A stretch of 64,000 bases of DNA from NCBI GenBank assembly GCA_011033025.1, contig WFMF01000001.1, forward strand, positions 2,099,755 through 2,163,754. The letters are read 5' to 3'. Every line of letters starts with the position of its first letter. Within the stretch, counting starts at the first letter, position 1. Source of the DNA: Beroe forskalii (lineage: Eukaryota > Ctenophora > Nuda > Beroida > Beroidae). The position numbers and the translations under genes were made by a program. Of the stretch, positions 1-11,281 are shown in pieces. The notes beneath the pieces are model-generated. The model searched no databases. It saw only the letters and a program-made list of their open reading frames with translations, and was not told the origin of the DNA.

Positions 1-68
1 CAGCTTTTCCAACCAACGAGTTACACAAAAAGACAAAACCTACAGGCAGCCCATGTGTTTTGTGAAAC

Positions 69-258
69 CTGGCAGCTAGTGCTGGTGATGGACCGGAGGA
101 ACTGTACCGTCCACCTGTCCTGTCCCTCATACACGTCCTCCTCCAGATTATACTCCTCTCCGTCCACCACCCTCAGACCGCACGACCCGTCGTCCTCCCG
201 CGTCCACCGCTCCTCGAAGTTACGCAGTACGTCCTGCGCTACCTTACCCTCCACAAAC
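69..258 (-). CDS. Phospholipase D, one internal exon (gene runs off the window)
   Basis: A 190-bp exon read on the minus strand, with acceptor ttatttcag before 258 and donor CAG|gtttca after 69. It encodes VEGKVAQDVLRNFEERW near its start and DRWTVQFLRSI near its end. Both resemble the block just after the first HKD region of C2-type (plant-like) phospholipase D, where the pattern is VAWDVLxNFEQRW and then WNVQLFRSI. PLD hydrolyses phosphatidylcholine to phosphatidic acid and choline at membranes. No HKD catalytic motif lies in this exon, so activity cannot be judged. Animal PLD1/2 match this block less well. The rest of the gene should lie on both sides in genomic order, with downstream exons below base 1. 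Upstream exons were not recognised; if present, they would have to lie beyond the satellite array. The exon could be a remnant. Confidence 0.55.
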
Positions 259-350
259 CTGAAATAAGTACGTCCTGCGCTACCTTACCCTCCACAAACC
301 TGAAATTAGTACGTCCTGCGCTACCTTACCCTCCACAAACCTGACATTTT
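226..350. repeat. 41-bp tandem repeat x3 covering the splice acceptor and 5' end of the PLD exon
   Basis: Units start at 226, 267 and 308 and are nearly identical. Each holds the first ~32 bases of the PLD exon plus its acceptor (read on the minus strand). Only the copy at 226-266 is continuous with the rest of the exon. The other two place extra acceptor-like sites upstream of the true exon. Use of the outer acceptors would add 41 or 82 bases and shift the frame, so the innermost acceptor is expected to be used. Confidence 0.9.
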
Positions 351-520
351 ACGAGCCTGGTAATAATTTTAAAAGGTCGTCTAAGATTTCACGACCCTTA
401 GAAAATTGCCTTGAGATGATATGCTTTCTATTTTTTGATGACCATCACGTCTAGCGTAGATATTTCTCAATCAAAATCACGCCAGTGTATCTTAACTAAC
501 AGATGGATATCACGCCAGTG
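351..520. other. Transition between PLD gene and satellite array
   Basis: No coding signal. It contains a short direct duplication around 478-530 (the words atcacgccagtgtatct). Weak satellite-like words appear, including one near 388 that recurs near 7,950 in the same order, so this looks like a decayed edge of the satellite array. Confidence 0.4.
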
Positions 521-3500
521 TATCTAAACTCCAATTGTGTCAGAGTATTTTCTAAATTTTGATCGTCCTACTAAACTTACTAGTTAACTCATGAAATTAT
601 GCAGGTCAGTACAGTTTGATCCAACTAAGAAAATGCTGCTTCCAGAATTTTGAATTTCGGCCATTTTCACGATTTACAGCCTCTTAAAAACCCCATTTTT
701 GGCCTAAAATGGACTTCTTTGACTATCAACGTCCATAAGGACCAAAAATAAGGCTAAAAACTGCTTCTTTCCCATGTGACTGCCTTCCAGAGAATCTACT
801 AGAACCAAATTATGATGCATTTATACACAGAGTCTTCTCCAAGTCCAATTGTGTCAGAGTATTTTCTAAATTTTGATCAATATCTCGGGGGGGGGGGGTC
901 CTCCTATTAAACTTACTAGTTAACTCATGAAATTTTGCAGGTCAGTACAGTTTGATCCAACTAAGAAAATGCTGCTTTCAGAATTTTGAATTTCGGCCAT
1001 TTTCACGATTTACAGCCTCTTAAAACCCCATTTTGGCCTAAAATGGACTTCTTCGACTATAACTGTCCACAAGGACCAAAAATAAGGCTGAAAACTGCTT
1101 TTTCCCATGTGACTGCCTTCCAGAGAATCTACTAGAACCAAATTATGATGCATTTATACACAGAGTCTTCTCCAAGTCCAATTGTGTCAGAGTATTTTCT
1201 AAATTTTGATCAATATCTCGGGGGGGGGGGTCCTCCTACTAAACTTACTAGTTAACTCATGAAATTTTGCAGGTCAGTACAGTTTGATCCAACTAAGAAA
1301 ATGCTGCTTTCAGAATTTTGAATTTCGGCCATTTTCACGATTTACAGCCTCTTAAAAACCCCATTTTTGGCCTAAAATGGACTTCTTCGACTATAACTGT
1401 CCACAAGGACCAAAAATAAGGCTGAAAACTGCTTTTTCCCATGTGACTGCCTTCCAGAGAATCTACTAGAACCAAATTATGATGCATTTATACACAGAGT
1501 CTTCTCCAAGTCCAATTGTGTCAGAGTATTTTCTAAATTTTGATCAATATCTCGGGGGGGGGGGGGGGTCCTCCTACTAAACTTACTAGTTAACTCATGA
1601 AATTTTGCAGGTCAGTACAGTTTGATCCAACTAAGAAAATGCTGCTTTCAGAATTTTGAATTTCGGCCATTTTCACGATTTACAGCCTCTTAAAAACCCC
1701 ATTTTTGGCCTAAAATGGACTTCTTCGACTATAACTGTCCACAAGGACCAAAAATAAGGCTGAAAACTGCTTTTTCCCATGTGACTGCCTTCCAGAGAAT
1801 CTACTAGAACCAAATTATGATGCATTTATACACAGAGTCTTCTCCAAGTCCAATTGTGTCAGAGTATTTTCTAAATTTTGATCAATATCTCGGGGGGGGG
1901 GGGGTCTAGTTGACTATGAAATTTTCCACAAGGACCAAAAAAAATGGCTGAAAATTTTGAATTTTTTCCCATGTACACTAAAACCCCATTTTTGGCCTAA
2001 AGAGACTTCTTCGACTATAACTGTCCACAAGGACCAAATAAGGTCAGAGTATTTTCAAATTTTTCTAAAAAAATCTCGGGGGGGTCCTCCTACTAAACTT
2101 ACTAGTTAACTCATGAAATTTTGCAGGTCAGTACAGTTTGATCCAACTAAGAAAATGCTGCTTTCAGAATTTTGAATTTCGGCCATTTTCACGATTTACA
2201 GCCTCTTAAAAACCCCATTTTTGGCCTAAAATGGACTTCTTCGACTATCACCTCACAAGGACCAAAATAAGGCTGAAAACTGCTTTTTCCCATGTGACTG
2301 CCTTCCAGAGAGTCTACTAGAACCAAATTATGATGCATTTATACACAGAGTCTTCTCAAGTCCAATTGTGTCAGAGTATTTTCTAAATTTTGTCGGGGGG
2401 GTATTTTCTAAACTTTTTCATGAAATTTTGCAGGTCAGTACAGTTTGATCCAACTAAGAAAATGCTGCTTTCAGAATTTTGAATTTCGGCCATTTTCACG
2501 ATTTACAGCCTCTTAAAAACCCCATTTTTGGCCTAAAATGGACTTCTTCGACTATAACTGTCCACAAGGACCAAAAATAATGTTGAAAACTGCTTTTTCC
2601 CATGTGACTGCCTTCCAGAGAATCTACTAGAACCAAATTATGATGCATTTATACACAGAGTCTTCTCCAAGTCCAATTGTGTCAGAGTATTTTCTAAATT
2701 TTGATCAATATCTCGGGGGGGGGGGGGGTCCTCCTACTAAACTTACTAGTTAACTCATGAAATTTTGCAGGTCAGTACAGTTTGATCCAACTAAGAAAAT
2801 GCTGCTTTCAGAATTTTGAATTTCGGCCATTTTCACGATTTACAGCCTCTTAAAAACCCCATTTTTGGCCTAAAATGGACTTCTTCGACTATAACTGTCC
2901 ACAAGGACCAAAAATAAGGCTGAAAACTGCTTTTCCCATGTGACTGCCTTCCAGAGAATCTACTAGAACCAAATTATGATGCATTTTACACAGACTGCTT
3001 TTTCAGAGTATTTTCTAAATTTTGATCAATATCTCGGGGGGGGGGGGTCCTCCTATTAAACTTACTAGTTAACTCATGAAATTTTGCAGGTCAGTACAGT
3101 TTGATCCAACTAAGAAAATGCTGCTTTCAGAATTTTGAATTTCGGCCATTTTCACGATTTACAGCCTCTTAAAAACCCCATTTTTGGCCTAAAATGGACT
3201 TCTTCGACTATAACTGTCCACAAGGACCAAAAATAAGGCTGAAAACTGCTTTTTCCCATGTGACTGCCTTCCAGAGAGTCTACTAGAACCAAATTATGAT
3301 GCATTTATACACAGAGTCTTCCCCAAGTCCAATTGTGTCAGAGTATTTTCTGAATTTTGATCAATATCTCGGGGGGGGGGGGGGTCCTCCTACTAAACTT
3401 ACTAGTTAACTCATGAAATTTTGCAGGTCAGTACAGTTTGATCCAACTAAGAAAATGCTGCTTTCAGAATTTTGAATTTCGGCCATTTTCACGATTTACA

Positions 3501-3690
3501 GCCTCTTAAAAACCCCATTTTTGGCCTAAAATGGACTTCTTCGACTATAACTGTCCACAAGGACCAAAAATAAGGCTGAAAACTGCTTTTTTCCCATGTG
3601 ATTGCCTTCCAGAGACTCTACTAGGACCAAATTATGATGCATTTATACACAGGGTCTTCTCCAAGTCCAATTATGATGCATTTATACACT
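521..3690. repeat. ~335-bp satellite array with poly-G tract, part 1
   Basis: A head-to-tail array with a period of about 335 bp (for example, G tracts at 1,220, 1,554 and 1,892). Each unit carries a run of 6-16 G after ATATCTC, then TCCTCCTACTAAACTTACTAG, then words shared by all copies such as GGCCTAAAATGGACTTCTTC and AACCAAATTATGATGCATTT. Copies are nearly identical except for G-run length. The unit at 1,905-2,085 is scrambled and shortened. I see no open reading frame and no terminal repeats. It could be a heterochromatic or centromere-type satellite, or an expanded fragment of a mobile element. Confidence 0.92.
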
Positions 3691-4770
3691 AAATTTCTCA
3701 ATAGTCCAATTACTAAACTTAGATTTTTCAAATTTACGTAATCATCCGGGGGGGGTCCTCCTTTTAAACTTACTAGTTAACTCATGAAATTTTGCAGGTG
3801 ATTACGTAATTGATCCTAAACTAAGAAAATGCTGCTTTCAGAATTTTGAATTTCGGCCATTTTCACGATTTACAGCCTCTTAAAAACCCCATTTTGGCCT
3901 AAAATGGACTTTTCGACTATAACTGTCCACAAGGACCAAAAATAAGGCTGAATTTTATTACCAAAAATTAACCATTTTCCAGAAAATTACTAGAACCAAA
4001 TTATGATGCATTTATACATGATCTACTCTAACAAAATATGGTTCAGAAGTATTTTCCTTTAGTTTTGCCCAATATCTCGGGATGTACTCCATTCGTTGAA
4101 ACTTCCAAACCACTTCAGTGAAATTTTGTATATAAGGTTTGCTGCTCTGTGCTGAGGTTCGGAGGCCTTTCTTTCCTAGAGTTTCTAGAGTTGATGCCAG
4201 AGCCGGTCTTGGCGTACATCCGCAGCTCCAGAATCAATCTTTTGATGAAGGTGTAGGAAGCTGGAGCTGTCTGAAAACTGGTTCTGTCCTTTGTGGCAGA
4301 TGAGAGGACACGGATACTGAACTTTGGTTCCATTTATACACAGAGTCTTCTCCAAGTCCAATTGGGACCAAGACGTTTTTCTAAATTTTTATGGAACTGG
4401 GGGCCTAAACTTACTAGTTAGGAGGATGATCTGTTGCAGGTAAAGGAGGATGATGAGCAGATGAAAATGCGTTGGAGGAAGAAAAGAGGAATTCCATCTC
4501 ATTGTCAGAGGAGTTTCGTACGAGATTTCGTAGGAAAAACCCCATTTTTGGCTTAAAATGTCATCTTCAGGTCGATGATGTCCATGATTGACCAAAATAC
4601 GATACTGTTCTATTTCTAATTTTTGTCAGTTAATATAGTTTTTGGTGACGTCAAAAACTGAAGGATCTGGGGGGTTGGGCCATGACATAATATTTTAAAA
4701 AAGAGGGGGGTTTCCAAGTCCGTTTGTGTCGGAGTATTTTCTAAATTTTGACCAATATCGGGGGTAATCC
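3690..4770 (-). mobile_element. Degraded copy of the TTA-flanked element at 50,960, embedded in and blended with the satellite
   Basis: Read in reverse, this block follows the element at 50,960-52,168 in order. Examples are the Ser-rich/MEPKFSIRV coding stretch (4,115-4,333, minus strand), the block at 4,021-4,160 that matches 51,660-51,830, and 4,610-4,720 that matches 51,040-51,160. Between and inside these matches, satellite words appear in satellite order (acacagagtcttctccaag, aaacttactagtta). The alternation is at the scale of a few bases, which no single insertion produces. It has no intact gene. Confidence 0.6.
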
Positions 4771-6030
4771 TGTTAAACTTACTAGTTAACTCATGAAATT
4801 TTGCAGGTCAGTACAGTTTGATCCAACTAAGAAAATGCTGCTTTCAGAATTTTGAATTTCGGCCATTTTCACGATTTACAGCCTCTTAAAAACCCCATTT
4901 TTGGCCTAAAATGGACTTCTTCGACTATAACTGTCCACAAGGACCAAAAATAAGGCTGAAAACTGCTTCTTCCCATGTGGGCATGTGATTGCCTTCCAGA
5001 GAATCTACTAGAACCAAATTATGATGCATTTATACACAGAGTCTTCTCCTAGTCCAATTGTGTCAGAGTATTTTCCGAATTTTGATCAATATCTCGGGGG
5101 GGGGGGGGGGTCCTCCTATTAAACTTACTAGTTAACTCATGAAATTTTGCAGGTCAGTACAGTTTGATCCAACTAAGAAAATGCTGCTTCCAGAATTTTG
5201 AATTTCGGCCATTTTCACGATTTACAGCCTCTTAAAAACCCCATTTTTGGCCTAAAATGGACTTCTTTGACTATCACCGTCCACAAGGACCAAGAATAAG
5301 GCTGAAAACTGCTTTTTCCCATGTGACTGCCTTCCAGAGAGTCTACTAGAACCAAATTATGATGCATTTATACACAGAGTCTTCTCCAAGTCCAATTGTG
5401 TCAGAGTATTTTCTAAATTTTGATCAATATCTCGGGGGGGGGTCCTCCTATTAAACTTACTAGTTAACTCATGAAATTTTGCAGGTCAGTACAGTTTGAT
5501 CCAACTAAGAAAATGCTGCTTCCAGAATTTTGAATTTCGGCCATTTTCACGATTTACAGCCTCTTAAAAACCCCATTTTTGGCCTAAAATGGACTTCTTC
5601 GACTATAACTGTCCACAAGGACCAAAAATAAGGCTGAAAACTGCTTTTCCCATGTGACTGCCTTCCAGAGAATCTACTAGAACCAAATTATGATGCATTT
5701 ATACACAGAGTCTTCTCCAAGTCCAATTGTGTCAGAGTATTTTCTAAATTTTGATCAATATCTCGGGGGGTCCTCCTAGTAAACTTACTAGTTAACTCAT
5801 GAAATTTTGCAGGTCAGTACAGTTTGATCCAACTAAGAAAATGCTGCTTATTAAAATTTTGAATTTGCAGGCCATTTTCAAATAATTTACAGCCTCTTGA
5901 AAACCCCATTTTTGGCCTAAAATGGACTTCTTCGACTATAACTGTCCACAAGGACCAAAAATAAGGCTGAAAACTGCTTTTCCCATGTGACTGCCTTCCA
6001 GAGAATCTACTAGAACCAAATTATGATGAT
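4771..6030. repeat. ~335-bp satellite array with poly-G tract, part 2
   Basis: Four further units of the same satellite, with G tracts near 5,095, 5,436 and 5,764. They share the words GCAGGTCAGTACAGTTTGAT and CTTCCAGAGAATCTACTAG. The last unit decays from about 5,845 onward, where foreign bases start to appear inside satellite words. Confidence 0.9.
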
Positions 6031-7560
6031 GGAGAACCTCTTGAGTTCAGCAGATGAAATTTTGGTGAATCCAACTAAGAAAATGCTGCTTTCAGAATTT
6101 GGAATTTACCGGACCATTTTCAGACATTTACAGCCTCTTAAAACCCCACGCATTTTGGCCTAAAATGGACTTCTCGTGACAACAAGAAGCTCCACAAGGA
6201 CCAAAAATAGGAAGGAAAATTGATTTTTCCCATGTGCCCAGCCTTCCAGAGTGGCAAGGTCCTAGAACGAAGATTATGATGCATTTACGTGATTGACTTT
6301 AAGTGACAAAGAGAAGCTGGTGAACATTGAAAGTTGAAGCGGTATGTCAAGAGCCGCTACTCCAGCACATTCAACGTGGCGGCACCTGCCTTCCAACCCA
6401 AGATGTTTCTCCAAGGGGGAGAAAGGTCGGACCTGACGTGAGAATTTTGAGAGACGGCATGGAGGTGGAGGTCATCATGCCAGAGGAGAGGCCCGGATTA
6501 GGCCCCAATGACCACACCAGACCCCCACGGGACACAACCCCCACGGACGATTGGGTAATTGTGGACCCACCTAACCCCCAAGTTCCCCCTCAGGCGGATA
6601 CCCCAGGTCCCCAGCACATCATTCCACCTGAGATAGACCCTGCAGATTCTGCACCCCCTGCGCCCCGCAGGAATCCCCCTAGGAACAAGGAACCAACTTT
6701 TCCTCAACATCCTGGATCTGTTAAGTCCTATGTAAACCCTGAAATTTCCAGTTCCCAGTTTCCCCCTGAGACTATACACAGAATTTTGAAGTTCTCCATT
6801 TTCCATTTGTCGAGGGACACTGATGATGGTAGAATTGGGGCATAAAACCCACTTTACAGGTGGAAGCATCGTCCTTGCGCTGGGGAAGCATGACGTTAAA
6901 CTGCGAGCCCCATGCAAATTTTCCGGAGAAGGTACAAGTTTACCACGGAATTATGGGACAATGGGAGGCAGGATGCCTCAGGAGTCAGTGCTTAGGCTTG
7001 GGAGCACACTTTCCAGATCACTCACTTCAGTAGGTACTTCTAAGTGATCACCTAGGTACACTCAGATAGGTTCGTTGGGTAATTTGTTTCAGTTCCCTGT
7101 TATCGACAGGAAGGAGCCTCGCTTTACCCTGTCTTCGACAGGAAGGCTCTTGCGAGATGGACGACTTGTTCATCACCCCGTTTTACCCTGTCGGCGACAG
7201 GAAGGTTACGTTTTCAAGTCGACAGGATGGCTCGTGCAGCTTAGGCTTTCAGATAGGATGGACGATTTCCCGTCCAGTAAACACTCCAGGGAAGAACACC
7301 AGGGCAATGTCGCTAACAGTGACAGCAGAGGAGATGCTCAATGGATTGGCAGTAGACTGACGTGTGTCTACTGGTTGGTTGGCTACTGGACTTGGTGGAC
7401 GGCGGTTGGACATGGCGGATGGTGTTGTGGCGGACTGGCGGAGGTGGGAAAGTGGACTTCGTGGTATCTGGAGGACAGCAGCCACGAGGGCTGGGATTGC
7501 AAAAGCTAAAAACGTTCGTCGTTTAACGAGGGCCACAAGAGTCTGCAAACGGTTCATACA
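6030..7560 (+). mobile_element. LTR-retrotransposon remnant (pol C-terminus and possible 3' LTR)
   Basis: Around 6,327-6,730 the sequence encodes a proline-rich tail ending APRRNPPRNKEPTF, typical of the extreme C-terminus of Ty3/gypsy-type Pol after the integrase. Upstream, the coding words are broken by satellite words and the reading frame shifts. After a purine-rich stretch (near 6,880) a TG-starting segment runs to a CA end near 7,560, and could be the 3' LTR. It contains three imperfect copies of a CCTGTC..GACAGGAAGG palindromic block (7,095-7,215). No reverse transcriptase, RNase H or integrase core is visible, and no second LTR is found in the window. It is a dead fragment; the LTR limits are a guess. 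Confidence 0.45.
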
Positions 7561-8520
7561 GATGTGAAATGCATGAGAATTTTATATTTATTGATCAGTG
7601 CATGCATATAGATGCACATTTTTACCAGTTGAACATGAACTAAGTATTGACATGACCTAATTAAATTTGTACTAGAAACTCTAATTATTGATGCATTGCC
7701 ATTCACAACCTCTTCCAAAACCAATTGTGTTTTAAATTTAATTTATTCATTTTGATTCTATGATCTCCAGAGACCTCTAACTAAAACTAATCAGCAGTTT
7801 GAAGTGCTGCTCCAGTTGTATTTGTGTTTTGAGTATTATTACCAAAGTGATTACAGTAATCTTGAGCAGTTATATTTTCATGATTTAGCCTCACAAAACC
7901 AGTTTTTGAGGGCCTAAATATACATCTTTTATCATTTATGATTGACCAAAACTAAGATTTCGTGACCCTTTTCCCATTCCCAATTTGCCTTCATTTTATC
8001 GAACCAAGTTGTAGGCATGCCGACAGATCGTTTATGTGAAAAACTTGCTGAGGTATGTCATTAACTTTAGGCATTTTAGGAGAATCCTCCTCAAGTCCTC
8101 AAACATTTTCCTAGTTATCTTCCTGAAATTTTCCTCATCACTCCTCCCGTTCAGATTCATTTACTTTTTACTCGGTTTTAGCTCCTTTACCTTTCACATT
8201 TTCAGATTAGTTCGTAGTCAGGGTTTTACTAGTATTTTTAGTATTTTATCTTGAAGTTGCATGAGCCTAAAATGGACTTCTTCGATAAAATTATTTTTCA
8301 AATAACCAAAAATAAGGCTGAAAACTGCTTCTTCCCATGTGTATCCTTCAGAGAATCTCCGAGCGTAGCCAAATTATGATGCATTTATACACAGAGTCTT
8401 CTCCGGGAGTCCAATTGTGTAGGTGACGTGGCGAAATTTGTTTATCAATATCTCAGGGGGGGGTAAACATCGATGACGTGTTTTATACTTCACTCTCTAT
8501 TTTCCTTCCCGAGTTACGCA
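7561..8520. other. Strongly diverged or blended satellite sequence
   Basis: AT-rich, with no convincing gene. Satellite words occur in satellite order but heavily altered, for example a degraded form of the CCAAATTATGATGCATTT block near 7,680-7,700 and a clear stretch at 8,265-8,410. A TC-rich stretch at 8,030-8,260 yields a 72-codon hydrophobic ORF that looks like chance. This may be old satellite, or another unrelated sequence contaminated by satellite in the consensus. Confidence 0.4.
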
Positions 8521-10237
8521 GCTTGTACAGTTTGGTCTAACCACCGAAAATACTGCTTCCAGAATTTTGAATTTCGGCCATTTTCACGATTTACAGCCTC
8601 TTAAAAACCTCATTTTTGGCCTAAAATGGACTTCTTCGACTATAACTGTCCACAAGGACCAAAAATAAGGCTGAAAACTGCTTCTTCCCATGTGACTGCC
8701 TTCCAGAGAATCTACTAGAACCAAATTATGATGCATTTATACACAGAGTCTTCTCCAAGTCCAATTGTGTCAGAGTATTTTCTAAATTTTGATCAATATC
8801 TCGGGGGGTCCTCCTACTAAACTTACTAGTTAACTCATGAAATTTTGCAGGTCAGTCCAATTGTATTTTCCGAATTTTGATCAATATCTTGGGGGGGGGG
8901 GGGTCCTCCTATTAAACTTACTAGTTAACTCATGAAATTTTGCAGGTCAGTACAGTTTGATCCAACTAAGAAAATGCTGCTTCCAGAATTTTGAATTTTG
9001 GCCATTTTCACGATTTACAGTTCTAAAAAACCCATTTTTGGCCTAAAATGGACTTCTTCGACTATAACTGTCCACAAGGACCAAAAATAAGGCTGAAAAC
9101 TGCTTTTTCCCATGTGACTGCCTTCCAGAGAATCTACTAGAACCAAATTATGATGCATTTATACACAGAGTCTTCTCCTAGTCCAATTGTGTCAGAGTAT
9201 TTTCCGAATTTTGATCAATATCTCGGGGGGTGGGGGGGGGGTCCTCCTGTTAAACTTACTAGTTAACTCATGAAATTTTGCAAGTCAGTACAGTTTGATC
9301 CAACTAAGAAAATGCTGCTTTCAGAATTTTGAATTTCGGCCATTTTCACGATTTACAGCCTCTTAAAAACCCCATTTTGGCCTAAATGGACTTCTTTTGA
9401 CTATCTGTCCATATGACCAAAAATAAGGCTAAAACTGCTTCTTTCCCATGTGACTGCCTTCCAGAGAATCTACTAGAACCAAATTATGATGCATTTATAC
9501 ACAGAGTCTTCTCCCTAGTCCAATTGTGTCAGAGTATTTTCTAAATTTTGATAAATATCTCCGGGGGGGTCCTCCTATTAAATTTACTAGTTAACTCATG
9601 AAATTTTGCAGGTCAGTACAGTTTGATCCAACTAAGAAAGTAAGAAAATGCTGCTTTCAGAATTTTGAATTTCGGCCATTTTCACGATTTACAGCTCTTA
9701 AAACCCCATTTTGGCTCCAAAATGGACTTCTTTGACTATCAACGTCCATAAGGACCAAAAATAAGGCTAAAAACTGCTTCTTTCCCATGTGACTGCCTTC
9801 CAGAGAATCTACTAGAACCAAATTTTGATGCATTTATACACAGAGTCTTCTCCTAGTCCAATTGTGTCAGTATTTTCCTAATTTGATCAATATCTCGGGG
9901 GGTCCTCCAATTAAACTTACTAGTTAACTCATGAAATTTTGCAGGTCAGTACAGTTTGATCCAACTAAGAAAATGCCTTCCAGAATTTTGAATTTCGGCC
10001 ATTTCACGATTTACAGCTTCTTAAACCTCATTTTTGGCCTAAATGGACTTCTTTCGACTATAAACTGTCCACAAGGACCAAAATAAGGCTGAAAACTGCT
10101 TCTTCCCATGTGACTGCCTTCCAGAGAATCTACTAGAACCAAATTATGATGCATTTATACACAGAGTCTTCTCCAAGTCCAATTGTGTCAGAGTATTTTC
10201 TAAATTTTGATCAATATCTCGGGGGGGGGGGGGGGGG
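8521..10237. repeat. ~335-bp satellite array with poly-G tract, part 3
   Basis: Five or six units of the same satellite, with G tracts near 8,804, 8,890, 9,225, 9,560, 9,896 and 10,219. One unit is cut to about 85 bp (8,804-8,890). The array stops exactly inside its last G run, where it meets the 12-bp minisatellite. Confidence 0.9.
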
Positions 10238-11276
10238 GTGATCGGTGATTGATCGATTGATTGATCGGTGGTTGATCGGTGATTGTCGATTGATTGATCG
10301 AATTCGTGATCGATTGGTGATCATTGATTGATCGATTGATTGATCGTGATTGATCGGTGATTGATCGGTGATTGATCGGTGGTGTCGGTGATTGATCGGT
10401 GATTGATCGGTGGTGGTCGGTGATTGATCGGTGGTGGTCGGTGGTTGATCGATTGATTGATCTGATTGATCGGTGATTGTCGGTGATTGATCGATTGATT
10501 GATCGATTGATTGATCGATTGATTGATTGTCGATTGATTGATCGGTGGTGTCGGTGATTGATCGGTGATTGATCGATTGACGTTGATCGGTGATTGATCG
10601 GTGATTGATCGGTGGTGATTGATCGGTGATTGATCGATTGATTGATCGGTGGTGATCGGTGATTGTCGGTGATTGATCGGTGATTGATCGGTGATTGATC
10701 GATGATTGATCGGTTGATTGATCGGTGATTGATCGGTGATTGATCGATTGATCCGATGATCGATTGATTGATCGATTGATTGATCGGTGATTGATCGATT
10801 GATTGATCGATTGATTGATCGATTGTTCGATCGATTGATTGATCGATCGATTGATTGATCGATCGATTGACCGATTGATTGACCGATTGATTGACCGATT
10901 GATTGACCGATTAATTGACCGATTAATCGATCGATTAATTGACCGATTAATCGATCGATTTATTGATCGATTGATCGATCGATCGATTGATTGATCGATT
11001 GATTGATCGATTGATTGATTGATTGATTGATCGATTGATTGATCGATTGATTGATCGATTGATTGATCGATTGATTGATCGATTGATTGATCGATTGATC
11101 GATTGATTGATCGATTGATTGATCGATTGATTGATCGATTGATTGATCGATTGATTGATCGATTGATTGATCGATTGATTGATCGATTGATTGATCGATT
11201 GATTGATCGATTGATTGATCGATTTATCGATCGATTGATTGATCGATTGATTAATCGATTGATTGATCGATTGATT
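10238..11276. repeat. 12-bp minisatellite GATTGATTGATC (about 1 kb)
   Basis: The 5' half is dominated by the 11-12-bp variant GGTGATTGATC. The 3' half is almost pure GATTGATTGATC, with a short block of ATTAATTGACC and ATTAATCGATC variants at 10,905-10,965. Because the unit is a multiple of three it gives long open frames on both strands (repeating SINR/SINQ on the minus strand, LIDR on the plus strand). These are artefacts of the repeat. GATC occurs about every 12 bp. Confidence 0.95.
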
Positions 11277-11281
11277 AGGAA

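Noticed and set aside
521..10237. CRISPR-like array (regular repeats).
   Set aside because: The period is ~335 bp with no unique spacers, and the host is clearly eukaryotic. It is a satellite.
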